A stretch of 64,000 nt of DNA from Ascochyta rabiei (Eukaryota; Ascomycota; Dothideomycetes; Pleosporales; Didymellaceae). The notes under the pieces were generated by a model. It was not told where the DNA came from and searched no databases. It saw nothing but the letters and a program-made list of their open reading frames with translations. The translations under genes were made by a program, and so were the position numbers. The stretch spans positions 1,969,501 to 2,033,500 of the forward strand of contig NC_082408.1 in NCBI RefSeq assembly GCF_004011695.2, given 5' to 3'. Positions 1 to 10,700 of this stretch are shown here, in pieces (position 1 is the stretch's first letter; each line of letters opens with the position of its first letter).

Positions 1-102
1 TATAGGCGTGGATATAGGCGTGGATGTAGTCGTGGATGTAGTCGTGGATGTAGTCGTGGATGTGAATGGATATAGATGGATATAGGTGGATGTGGGGGTT
101 GC
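1..102. repeat. Degenerate 12-nt tandem repeat
   Basis: Copies of a unit close to GTGGATGTAGTC run head to tail from the window edge to about position 60. They then decay into GGATATAGAT-like variants up to about 100. It is a simple minisatellite, and I see no coding function. Confidence 0.7.
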
Positions 103-830
103 GGGGGTGGTGATAGAGCTGCTGGAGGGTGGCAGAGCTGCTGAGGGTGGTGGTGGCGGACGAGGGCGGTATGCACGGTCGTGGTGGGTTGGAGCCCAGG
201 CGGTGCAGCTCGTGCTTCTGTTCAGAGCCGGCGTCTTGAAGGTCGAGTGGCTGGCCTGGTCGACGTTCACGCGCACGAAGAGGCAACAGTGGATCGTGCC
301 TGGCAGCTCACCGAGCGCACGGACCAGTGCCCTCCCTCTGCGTCGCGAACCACTGGCTCAACGCACATGGAAACACGGACAAAGAGGGAGAGGGACCCTG
401 CATGTCTCTGGACACTTGTGCAGGCGCATTTGCAGACTTCTGCTGGGCGCGTCGTCGAGGGCTGCCCGTGCCCAAGGGATCCAAGATGCGCGTTTCAAGC
501 GCGACCGCTTGCGTCAAAGGCCGAGTTCAGGCCTGAGGCTGTGACGCTCGCTGCCCGAAGACAAGGCTGCGCCGTCTCCGCACTCACTGCCGAGCGCAAC
601 TCTGAGTCTCGGACCACGCTCCTCTTCCCCCACGCTCTCACCCGCCGCGCCTATCACTACGCCTGCGCCCTGGACATGAACGCTTCACCCTCCCGCAACT
701 CCACAACCTCGCCTTATCAGTCCCGCAGCACGACAGCCTCGTCATCCCGCGCCATCACTTCATCTCCCACCCCCAGTCACATACGACTCCACCCTCGCAC
801 CCACATACACCCCCATCGCGCCTGCCTTAC
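103..830. other. Upstream region of the decapping activator gene
   Basis: No convincing gene. The last 200 bases are pyrimidine-rich on the plus strand, typical of a fungal promoter or 5' UTR before the ATG at 831. ORFs here overlap on both strands without recognisable motifs. Confidence 0.4.
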
Positions 831-2591
831 ATGTCGACTGGCCAAAGTATAGCGTCTCCACGCGCCCCGCGCGGCCAGCCCGCCCAGGAGAACAGCCACC
901 ATGGCAGACAGTCACAGCGCCGGCCACGAGGCGGTCGCAACCACAACAGCAACCACAACATCAACAGCACCAGCAACACCAGCAACACCAACAACAACAA
1001 CACCAACACCAACACCAACACCAACACCAACACCAACACCAACACCAACAACACCAACACCAACAACACCAACAACACCAATGCTAATGCCGCCCACGCC
1101 TCGCCGAACAAGCTGCCCCTCGCCGACCCCGCGCTCTCAGAAGGCGCCGCCTACACCACCGACGATGCCCGCGCGCCCCCAGGCCCGCGCAATGCGAAGA
1201 AGCACGCGCGCGGAAAGCCGTCGCACGACCGCGCCTTCTCGCCCATGGGTGCGCAGTCCTCCCTGACCGACACAGAGGCCGCCCCGAACCGCACCTCCGC
1301 CACGCCGTTGAAGAACCAAGGCGCATACGCCGGGCCTACCTTCCACGCCTCGCCTGCGCCCTCGGCCTTGCCCATCCCCAAGTTCCTGTCCAAGTCGGTG
1401 CCAGCCAAGACAGCCCCAGGCCCACCCACCCCGCCCCCAGACACCAGCTCGGACTCTGCCGACTCGCTGAGCCCGTCTTCCTCGCCCTCACGCGCCCCCA
1501 TGGCCATCCCAGCTCGTCACGAGGATTCTCCCCTGGATATGCTGTTCAGAGCCGACAAGGCAGAGAGGGCCAAGAACACCGCCTTCAGCCCTGTCTCGCA
1601 TCCCGTCCGGCCCCACCACCACCAGGACCACAACGTGTTTCCCATCGAGCTCGAGGGCGACTGCACGAATTCGCACATGTCTCCGCCTCCATTCCACTCA
1701 CCGGGAGGCTACCGCGCTCTAACCGACCCTTCGACCGTACCGCAGCTCAAGGATGTGCACGAGCCGAAGAACGGCAACGACGTGATGCAGGACCTCATGA
1801 ACAGGCTGTCAATGTCGCAGAAGAAGCCTACCGCTCCAGCTGCCACTCCGCCCAGATCGGCAGCACACGGCCCCGGACACTTCCAGTCCCCCCACCATAC
1901 CCCTTCTCCTTTCCACAGTGGTCGACCGTCTGTCAACCGCAGCGTTTCAGGCCCTTCTACACCTGTCGCGGCCGCTCAGGACGGCCCTGATTTCTTCTAC
2001 GGAAACCGTAATCTTTCCCCCATGTTCAAGGCAGCGCAGGGTGATACGCCAAAGCGCAACTCTGGTCTACGTTCTGAGGTCACCGCCGACTCTCCCACCG
2101 CTCAGCAGGGCACGTTCCATGACTTTCCATCCATCCCCTCGGCAAATGCCATCCAACCGAATCCCTTCCCGCATGGCCAACCCACGAACGCTGGTCAAGA
2201 CCCGGCAAACGCGCGACGCGGCTCTGTGCCATATGGCCAATCCCAGCAAAGGCAGCCGAACAAGCATGTCACGCAGACGCCTGGAAGGTATCAACAACGC
2301 CAGGAAGGGCAGCAGCGCGCTCGAGGCAATGTTTACGGCCCAGGTCCTAGGCGCGCTAGGCCAACCAATGCTCCCCCAGCATCGGCTCCCAGACCCGCCA
2401 CCACTATGATGTCTTTTGTACCCGCCTCAGTCTCGGCGAAACCGAAACCAAAGGCCGAGCAGCAACAGCCCGCGTCTGCCCCTCCGTCTGCTGCTGCACC
2501 TACCCAAACCTCGACCCCTGATACCTTGGCTTTAGAGCAGGACCTCAAGCGCATGCTCAATCTCAACGTGACTGGAGAAGGCGTCTGGTAG
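831..2591 (+). CDS. EDC1: PNRC/Edc1-type enhancer of mRNA decapping
   Basis: Single-exon, 586-residue, mostly disordered Pro/Ser/Asn-rich protein. Around residues 165-190 it carries YAGPTFHASPAPSALPIP followed by KFLSKS. This is the Dcp1-activating and LPxPxF proline-rich motif known from Edc1 and PNRC proteins, which bind the EVH1 domain of Dcp1 and stimulate Dcp2 decapping. The C-terminus ends in an amphipathic LALEQDLKRMLNLNV helix. The N-terminus has an Arg/Gly/His-rich basic stretch and then an Asn-Thr repeat encoded by an ACCAAC microsatellite (about 971-1082). The start at 831 is the first in-frame ATG after the pyrimidine-rich leader. I infer a cytoplasmic/P-body role from the motif. 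Family assignment rests on this short motif only, which is normal for such disordered proteins. Confidence 0.75.
   Translation: MSTGQSIASPRAPRGQPAQENSHHGRQSQRRPRGGRNHNSNHNINSTSNTSNTNNNNTNTNTNTNTNTNTNTNNTNTNNTNNTNANAAHASPNKLPLADPALSEGAAYTTDDARAPPGPRNAKKHARGKPSHDRAFSPMGAQSSLTDTEAAPNRTSATPLKNQGAYAGPTFHASPAPSALPIPKFLSKSVPAKTAPGPPTPPPDTSSDSADSLSPSSSPSRAPMAIPARHEDSPLDMLFRADKAERAKNTAFSPVSHPVRPHHHQDHNVFPIELEGDCTNSHMSPPPFHSPGGYRALTDPSTVPQLKDVHEPKNGNDVMQDLMNRLSMSQKKPTAPAATPPRSAAHGPGHFQSPHHTPSPFHSGRPSVNRSVSGPSTPVAAAQDGPDFFYGNRNLSPMFKAAQGDTPKRNSGLRSEVTADSPTAQQGTFHDFPSIPSANAIQPNPFPHGQPTNAGQDPANARRGSVPYGQSQQRQPNKHVTQTPGRYQQRQEGQQRARGNVYGPGPRRARPTNAPPASAPRPATTMMSFVPASVSAKPKPKAEQQQPASAPPSAAAPTQTSTPDTLALEQDLKRMLNLNVTGEGVW
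971..1082 (+). repeat. Coding ACCAAC-type microsatellite
   Basis: Hexamer/trinucleotide repeat inside the decapping activator gene, encoding alternating Asn and Thr plus short Asn runs. Because its units are multiples of three, copy-number change would keep the reading frame. Confidence 0.85.
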
Positions 2592-3526
2592 TCTTGGAGT
2601 TCTCGACTTTTTACTCTTACTGCATGCGTCTCTTTCATGTTCATCACTTTCGTTTTGTCTATACGGGATGATTTTTCAGGAGACTTGTTATGTTTCTGGC
2701 CATGTACTATGGCGCTTCTGTCTTTTCTTCTTGCTCTGGCGTTGGATGGTGTTCACTCGACATTCAGCATTGGTTGGCACACCTCCTGCTCATGATGGAC
2801 GTGGTATGGGTTTACTCGAATCACCTTTGGGTTTACTCGAATCACCTTTGGGTTTACTCGAATCACCTCTAGCTTATGGTGTGGCGTGGCAGGACTTTCT
2901 TGCTGGGACACTGGTTGCGAATATGCATGGCGACGGTGTTAAGAGCTGGAATTGCGTGGTTATGTGGTTATGTGGTTATAGTACCAGGTTTGGTACTTTT
3001 GTCATCTACATTGTTGCTGAGGTGTTTCGGCAGGCTTTTGAGCTGCGAGCCCTCGTTGCCAACGCTCTGCCATCCTTACCCTGGATCCAGGCACGACTCG
3101 AACTTATCAACACTCCAACACAATTCAACATAAAAACAAAATAAAATTTATGGGCATAATGCTCGGCTCAATCTCTCTCTCAGGAGAGATTGGGTGTTAT
3201 GCCTAAGTTTCGCTTCGGCTTGATCTGACGTGCGGTGTTGAGGCCTTGGTAAACGCCAACGATTTGTACATGTATGGACTGATAAGCTGCCTGTGCGAAC
3301 AAGACGTGGCCGCGACCGTAAATCCATATTCTCCACGTCTAGGGTCATACGTGGTTGCATAGATCACTACAAGCTCCAGCGTTTGTTCGTACGAAGCTTA
3401 GGATCCTATGGGTTGGACGCACGTCGAACGACGTCACATCGATTGCAGGCGGCCAACAAACAGCTGCACGGGAAACATACTTTCACTTCCAGTTTGACGA
3501 GTTCGATCGATGCTACATCAGGCACG
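2592..3526. other. Intergenic region with a short tandem repeat
   Basis: No gene supported. It holds the 3 x 21-nt repeat at 2808-2869 and otherwise unremarkable sequence between two plus-strand genes. Confidence 0.4.
2808..2869. repeat. Three tandem copies of a 21-nt unit
   Basis: The unit GGGTTTACTCGAATCACCTT plus one T begins at 2808, 2829 and 2850, essentially identical between copies. It lies about 220 nt downstream of the stop of the decapping activator gene. Confidence 0.9.
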
Positions 3527-5079
3527 ATGTCCACCCCAGTGAAAATGCTGCCCTGCGATCACACTCACTTCACCGTCACCTACAGACTGTTTGGTATCCT
3601 AGCCTCTGCTACTTCGCTCTCTACCCACGCCCTGTGCGACTGTCCGACCGATCAATTCAAGGATCAGCGATTTTCGGCAATCTCCACCTACGCTCTGTAC
3701 ATGATGAATCGTCTCAAGACCAAAGGCATGTTGATGCACTGCAACGAGCCGAGACAGTCACTAACGCGCCCCAGCCTCGAGGTTCTTCAAGGACGGTCCA
3801 GATCGGGACGAAATGGCAGCGAACCTCTCTGCAGGTTGCGAAGCTGACTTTGACGCTGGCATCGAGCGCAGCCTGCGCAAGAAACGCAAGTATAGCACTA
3901 TATCACAATGACTTACCGCTTATACGCACAGCCTCCTGTTTCTTCCGGGCGAAGATCGAAAAACCACTCCCAGTTCCACCCTCTGGCGTTGCTCCTTTGG
4001 CTGCAGTTCTTCCGGCTGTTTCCAAGGTCGATATCAATGCGCGTGAATCAGCGTCACTGGAGACAGAGAAACCGCTTCCGCCCTCTCCAGTCACTCAAAA
4101 TGCGCCGATCTCAGTGGTGCCATCGATTGTGAACGAGAAGGTTCGCGGTACAGCACGCAAGTCTAGTCCAGCAGATCGGGAGCTCAAGTCACGCCCCAGC
4201 TTCGCTTCTCTACGAAGTACCAGTACGTAGAAATCCCTCGTCTACCGGAATTTCGCTGACAGGCCTACAGGCTCTCGCATCTTCCGCGCAAACACAGGCG
4301 GCCATGACCCTCCTCCACCACCTGTGCCCCAACTGCCCATCGACACACCCATGCCAAAGCCGCGCCGACCAACTCTTCGGCCTTTCGGGTCAATACGCTC
4401 TGCACGCACCTTAAAATCCAGTACCGGCCGTAATGTATCCATATCTCGTCCAATCTTGTGTACGCAAACCGTCCACACGCCCTCCACTTCAACCCCAAGC
4501 ACCGTACCATTCACGAAGCCACCCGGTCCACCGCCCCGACGCCCAGCGCGTCCAGAAAGCCTAGACGACGAGATCATCGCATTCATGCGAGACGGAAGCG
4601 CCCGCCTGGTTCTCCACACCCGAACCCGCGTCCAGTCAGCTGCTACCACCGCCGCAAACACATCGCCCGGACGATACAGCACCCAGACCCGGGTAGCTTC
4701 AGGAGAAGCATACACGCGCCTGGGCCTCCCATCCGGCCGCTCCTCCCTCTCACCCCCCACATCCTCCATCTTCGACTCAACGCTTACCCCAAACTTCCCG
4801 CTCGATCCTACGCGGCCCCTGCCCTTCCGTGACAGCACCGGCAGCGTAAAGGGCTATGGACGGTTCAGCGCGTATATCAAGGCGCGGCAACAGTACAAGA
4901 GCGGTGGGTATGACGATGGCGTTGATGCGGACGACAGGGAGGTGGGGCCGATTGAGCAGTATAGGAAGAGCAGGTGTGGGGATTGGACGTTGGAAGCCAG
5001 GATTAGTGAGCGGCTTGGGGAGAGGGGAATGGTTTTCAGGGATCGGTGGGGGAGGTGGCGGTTTGTTGCCGACATCTGA
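3527..5079 (+). CDS. Unrecognised four-exon protein; uses a GC-AG intron
   Basis: Product not recognised. Proposed exons are 3527-3593, 3775-3885, 3932-4222 and 4271-5079, giving 425 residues. Exon 2 reads SRFFKDGPDRDEMAANLSAG. Exon 3 is proline-rich (KPLPVPPSG, EKPLPPSP). Exon 4 is basic and Pro/Ser-rich, ending in a charged segment with GYGRFSAYIKARQQYKSGG and a final WGRWRFVADI. The intron after 3885 needs a GC donor (GCAAGT), because no GT donor keeps exon 3 in frame. The intron at 4223-4270 has a strong GTACGT donor. Exon 1 is the weakest part: its ATG (3527) and donor (3594) were chosen because they fit the phase. I see no transmembrane segment, and no function can be given. Confidence 0.5.
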
Positions 5080-5788
5080 GAGATAGGGGATGTGTGGCCG
5101 GGGGGTGGGTTATGTGCTGGTGTGGTTGGAGATGGAGTAGCGTGCAGGGGTGTACACGTCTGACGAGAAGGCCTTGAGTGGGCTTCAGAATGCCGGAATC
5201 GTAAGAAGCGCAAATATATTAGCTTCACCGACGAAAAGTCTCGCTTTTATCAAGTAATCGCTTTTATATCTGCTGCTGCTTGCTCTGGTAGCTACGTGCT
5301 ACAACACGGTAAACCGTTTCTGCAACAAAACAAGGTAGATGGCGTTTAGAGAGCCTGTCCATGTGGACATTTTATTCTGCCGTCATGCTGTAGTTTGGTG
5401 TCGACAAAAAAGGGCTTCCTTGTACATGTTAGCGAGTACTATATAACAGCTCAACTCTGCGTATCCTACACTCCCGCCATTCTGTATTGTCGTATTATTC
5501 TGTTTGGACAAGATCAATCAATCTGTAGAACCCTGTGATTTGTGTCTCTGGCGTTGTGGTTTATGAGGTAGCTTAGGTGAAGGCGCTTTCACCGCGCCGC
5601 CGCCTCCTTCACCGCAGCATGGACTCACCAATGAAAAGCCTTGGGCACAAGGGCTCTCAGACAACACATTCTTTCACCAGCTCATTCTGCGGATCATGCC
5701 TATGTATAATGTCTAGCGGCTGTCTGCGTGTCTTGCTACACTCTGCTGCCTACTCAACACAACCTGAACCACATCCGCGACCACCATC
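5080..5788. other. Intergenic region
   Basis: I see nothing gene-like. It covers the 3' flank of the preceding gene and the promoter of the RBR ligase gene. A pyrimidine/CACA-rich leader precedes the ATG at 5789. Confidence 0.4.
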
Positions 5789-7124
5789 ATGGCGCCCTCC
5801 ACTCGTCTGAGTTCACGACCTGAGCGCCGTGTGGCTAATCATGGTAAGGCATCTTCTAGCCGAGTTGGCTCATCTCGCAATCCCATTCTCGTCGAAGAAA
5901 CAGCACCGCCACGAAAAAGGATAGGCATGATGCCGAGGCGTAGGATCGAGAGCGCTCCCAAGCAGGCCCGCGACGCAAGAGGGCGCTTCGTCAAGTCCAA
6001 GAACACAGCGGAGCCGAAGCCAGACCGCAAGAAAGTTGTCAAGGTTACAGCAGAGCCAAAGCCTAAGAAGAAGGCGCGATCTGAGAAGACGGAGTGTCTC
6101 ATCTGTGCCACGACCAAGGACACGACGCGCAGCTTCAGAGCCTCCAAGAGCAGGAAGATTTGCGAGCACTTCGAGAACGTGTGCAATTCGTGTGTTCAGA
6201 AGCAGATCAAGACCAAGATCACGGCTCGCCAGCTTACTGATGCACATCTACCTTGCATGTTTCCGGGGTGTACGGCAGTGCTCGACCACGCAGCACTAAA
6301 GAAGGTCATGACAACAGCTCTCTTTGAGACGTAAGTTTCTTCCAAGTTTGCAATATTCAAGGATAGGCACTAACAACCAGCAGCTGGGATGCAGCAGTTA
6401 CCAAGCACCTCCTCGCCGCCGACCCATCGTACATCGCCTGCCTCAACCCAAAGTGCGGCGTCTACTTCTCCATCGAAAACTGCGGCAGCAAACGCCAGAT
6501 CTCCAGCACCAAGCCCAAGCCCAAGTCCAAGTCCAAGTCCAACGCCAAGCAGAAGCAGAAGCAAGAAGACACTGACAAAACAGCCTGCCCACACTGCGAC
6601 CACGCAGCCTGTCTATCCTGCAACCGCCCATGGCACTCTGGCTCCTGCGACAGCGCCAAGAAGCGTGAAGACAAGCAGTCGGAGAACGCAATCAAGAAGC
6701 TAGGCGCAAAGCCATGTCCCAAGTGCGGCGTCAACATCGAAAAGCAGGGCGGCTGCGACCACATGAACTGTAAGTAAGCCCACCGGCTCACGCATCCCTC
6801 CCTCGTCCCCCACCGAACCCCCAGAGCGCAACCACTAACCACCCTCCAGGCCGACGCTGCCGCCACAACTTCTGCTGGGAGTGTCTCGGCCACTTCACCG
6901 GCAACGCCAACCACCACTTGCCGACATGTTCGCACCGCCGTCCCATGATCGCAGAGGACATTGGCAACTTCATCGGCGACGGCATGACCACGGCCCAGAT
7001 CAACCAGGCGATTGTGCACGCCCGCAGGGAGCTGCTGGCTGGTCGTGTCCCGCAGCCGACCGTACGGCTAGCGCCGGGCGTGCAGCTGGTGAACGGGGTA
7101 GCGGTTGCGCCACCGCCCACGTAG
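5789..7124 (+). CDS. RBR-type (RING-IBR-RING) E3 ubiquitin ligase
   Basis: Three exons (5789-6330, 6384-6769, 6850-7124) give 400 residues. A basic N-terminus is followed by RING1 (CLIC, then ICEHFENVCNSC and the LPCMFPGC pair), then an IBR with CLNPKCGVYF and CPHCDHAACLSC. RING2 is CPKCGVNIEKQGGCDHMNC and continues to HNFCWEC. In RBR enzymes the Cys in the GGCxHM segment (here about residue 305) forms the thioester with ubiquitin, so this should be an active RING/HECT-hybrid ligase. The IBR carries a Lys/Ser/Gln-rich insertion of about 35 residues between its zinc-ligand pairs, encoded by an AAGTCC/AAGCCC hexamer repeat (about 6505-6560). Intron 2 splits the codon of a RING2 cysteine. Substrate unknown; no membrane segment. 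Confidence 0.9.
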
Positions 7125-7797
7125 ACGAAGCGATGATCTCCAGACCAGCAACGTAGGGCGTGCGTAGAGCAGGTGGGAAGGTGGGCAGGGCAGTAAGCTC
7201 GCAGCGCGTTCGTTGGGCCATCTTGGCTACCCTTTACGCCAGGAGTTGGCGACTCTTTGAATTCAGGTCCTGCGCGTCTTTGCGGAGGGATCCAGTACTG
7301 CATGATAGATAGATAGATACCACTCCTCTCCCTCTCTCCCTCTCTCTCTTCCCGACATGCCCCAACCACAATCTCGCACCGCAGTGACGACACTGAACAT
7401 ACAGGAATGTGTAGTAGTAGTCACTGTAGCAGCCCCCCACAAAACATCACATCAAACACGCTTTCCAACAATCAAGGCCACGCCGAGAGGCTTAGTAGGT
7501 AACTTATTTTCATTACCGTGTCCGGCCTAGGTAACGCTGTGTGTTGTTGTTGTATACAGTACATACATACAATCGGGTGAGGAGAACGAGCAAAAAACCG
7601 CCGTGGGGGGGGGCAAGACAACGTGAAGACAAAAGGCCAAAGAAGAACAAAAACAAACAAACAAACCAAAAAAAAAGAAAAAAAAAAAAAAAAAAAAAAA
7701 CGCTAGAAAACGCTCGAATGGTGCATTCACTACGAGTGCAACGCATTTTATGCTCAACTGCCCCTTCTATACATAATTTCTTCTTTTTCTACCAGAC
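7125..7797. other. Convergent intergenic region with homopolymer runs
   Basis: It lies between the 3' ends of the RBR ligase gene and the ABC transporter gene. It holds a CT-rich stretch near 7320, a G run near 7605, and an A-rich tract at about 7640-7700 including more than 20 consecutive A. No gene seen. Confidence 0.6.
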
Positions 7798-10700
7798 TCA
7801 GCTCGACGCGGCCTTGGCATCTTGCGCCTCCTTCGCTGTCTTTGTGAGACTCTCCAGTTCTCCAGACGTCTCGCACATGCTCCTGAAGCTTCCGCTTTCC
7901 TTTGTGATGAGCGTGTGCGGGTCGCCAAACTCAATGACCTCTCCTTTGTCCAGCACCAGCACCTTGTCGTAATCGATTATGGTCTGCAGACGATGCGCGA
8001 TGGTGATTGTCGTGTTCTTGATCAGTCGGATCGTCTCCTGGATCTTGCTGTCCGTCGCGTAGTCGATGGATGCAGTGGCTTCGTCCATGAGTAGTACCTT
8101 GGGCGCCTTGAGCAGCGCGCGAGCAAGGCACAAGAGTTGGCGCTGGCCTTGCGAGAGATTGGATCCGGACTCGCTGACGAGTGAGTTGAGATTCTTGAAC
8201 GGGTTCTTGTTGTCCGTTTGCAGGGTGTTGATGGCCGCTGCATCTTCATCCACAACCTCACCGTTTGGCATGACAACAATGGTCTCGTCGCCTACTTCGC
8301 CGTGCGACCATTCGCGGTTAGCAAGGATGGAGCCGGGGTTGACGGTCGAGGCACCCGTGTAGCTGGCGTTGACATCGGCTGTAACGGCGCCGGTTGTGGG
8401 TTTGGGGATCTCAATGGCGTTGGGGGGTGTGCTGGTCCCGACCGGAGTCGCAGTGCCGGATGTCGCGGCTGAGGCCGAGGAGATGAGATGGACTTCGCGG
8501 AGAGCGGTGAAAATCTCTTCGTCAGTAAAGACAGAGAAAGGGTCAAGGTTGCTGCGGATAGTTCCGGTGAATAGGGTCGGATCTTGCGGAACCATAACGA
8601 TGTTCTCTCGCAGGTCTTGAAGGCCGATCAATCCGACGTCGACATCGTCGATAAGAATCTTACCCTTCTCTGCTTCCAACGCGCGGAAAAGAGCCAGAGC
8701 CAGGGAACTCTTGCCAGCACCTGTCCTGCCAACAACACCGACCTTCTCCCCAGGCAAGATCTTGAAAGTGACATTCTTGAGGACAGGGTCGAAGTCGGGC
8801 CTGTAGCGTGTGCTGTAGTTGATGAATTCAACAGATCCCTTGCTAGGCCAGTTCGATGGTGGCTTTGTCTCTGAAATGACAGCTGGTGCTTCTTGATCGA
8901 CATCCAGGTACTCTTTGACACGTTCGACCGAGTTCATGTTCTGCTCGTTGGCAGAGTATAGGCGCACGAACCACAGCACGTTCTCCGTGAAGGTCACAGC
9001 GTAGGTGAGAGCAAGACCAGCCGCACCTGCATCGATCTTGCCAACGCTGAGAACAACAAAAGTGCCTGCGAAGAAAGACACCAACGCACCAACGACATCC
9101 ACTCGGAAAGCGAGCCATCTGTTAGCCGCCCAAAGGTAGATGAACGGTCGATGTTGAGTATTAATCTTGGCGAGATTCTCGCGAATGAAGCGGCGCTCGT
9201 CGCCGTAGGCTCGGATCGTTGTCATGCCAGACAGAGTCTCGCCAAACTGCTGGTACAACGGACTGCGGTGGACAGACTCGAGACGCTTGAGATCGCGGGA
9301 AGAGTTGATATAGAAGCGACCGATAAGGAAGTAGAGCACGGATATGAAGACACCTGCGATGAGGAAAGCGGGCGTGATGACCGAAATGAGGATGACAATG
9401 GTGATGATGGACGCGAGGCAATGGACTACGCCGATGGCAACAGGTGCAACCTCCTGATCGACAGACTCAATGTCCTTCGAAAACCTGTTCATGAGCTGAC
9501 CAAGGGGCGTCTGATCGAAGAAACGGAACTTTGCATGAGTCACCTTTTGGATGAGTCGCTCGTGCACCCGTCGAGATGCGGCAAGCGAACCACCGAACAG
9601 GAAGCCTTCGCGAAGGAAAGTGATGAACATGAAGATCAGACCGAGGATGGCGTAGATGACAAGGAAGTAAGTCGAGTCAACACCTGAATCATCAGAAGTT
9701 CCGAACGTTGTCTGCATGTAGGAGCTGTAGATGTAGGGTTTTTCCTCAGGCCGGTCCATGAACGGGATGTTCCAGCTGCAAGTGCCGCTGTTGAGGCAAG
9801 TGCCAGATCCAAACAGCGTCGGCGCATGAGTGATAGGTGAGCGATTGTGGTGTCCCATGGTGGACATGCCCTTCTCTGCGTATGCATTCGCCCAAGTTCG
9901 AATCCAGACGTTTGTCGATACAGATGAGATCTGCTGCGCGACGAAAGCGATGGAAGCACCAACCCAGTAGTACCAGGGACCCATAGCCTTCAGATACATC
10001 AGGATAATGCTTAGTTTCACGCCGCCTTCCGCCTTGGTTTCTTCTAGGGGATTGCTGGCTGCCTTCTTAGTATCTTTGCCGTTTGCATTGCCGTTGGAAG
10101 AGCCGTTCGTGTGGCTGACCTCGCCTCCAGCCTCCTCGCCACCTGCATCCGAGGGAACACCTGAAGGAGGTTTAGAAGCGCCACGAGAGGCAGGCCTGGA
10201 TTTGGAGACCTCTTCCGTAAGCTTGCCGGAGTCAATGACTTCGTCAGATGTTCCCTGTGTAACAACCCTGCCGTTCTCAAGAACGACAGCGAATTCAGCA
10301 TAAGGTAAGCACAGACTGACGTTGTGTGTGACAAGAATGCATGTGCGGTTGAGCATAAGCTCACCATTGAGGGCGTAATCAAAGATCCACTTGGCGGTGT
10401 GAGAATCGACAGCGCTGAGAACATCATCGAGCAAGACGTGGCGCGCTTTGCTGTACATAGCACGGGCGAGCGAAATGCGCTGCTTCTGGCCACCAGAGAG
10501 AGTGACACCTTTTTCGCCAACAATAGTCTCATCGCCTCCGTCCAGGATCTCAAGATCGCGCTTTAGTGAGCAAGCCACAATGACATCCTCATATCGTTGC
10601 GCATCCCAATCACCTGCAAAGACGATGTTCTCTTTGACGGTACCGTTGACAAGCCAAGCCTGTTGTGCGCAGTAGGCTACACTCTCGAGGAGCCCAGTCT

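Noticed and set aside
827..1111. Minus-strand ORF encoding Leu-Val repeats
   Set aside because: It is the reverse reading of the ACCAAC microsatellite, not a membrane protein.
2808..2869. Spaced repeats considered as a CRISPR-like array
   Set aside because: The copies are contiguous with no spacers, and the genome is fungal.
3070..3100. tRNA B-box-like sequence (GACTCGAAC)
   Set aside because: No acceptor stem, A box or anticodon arm could be folded around it.
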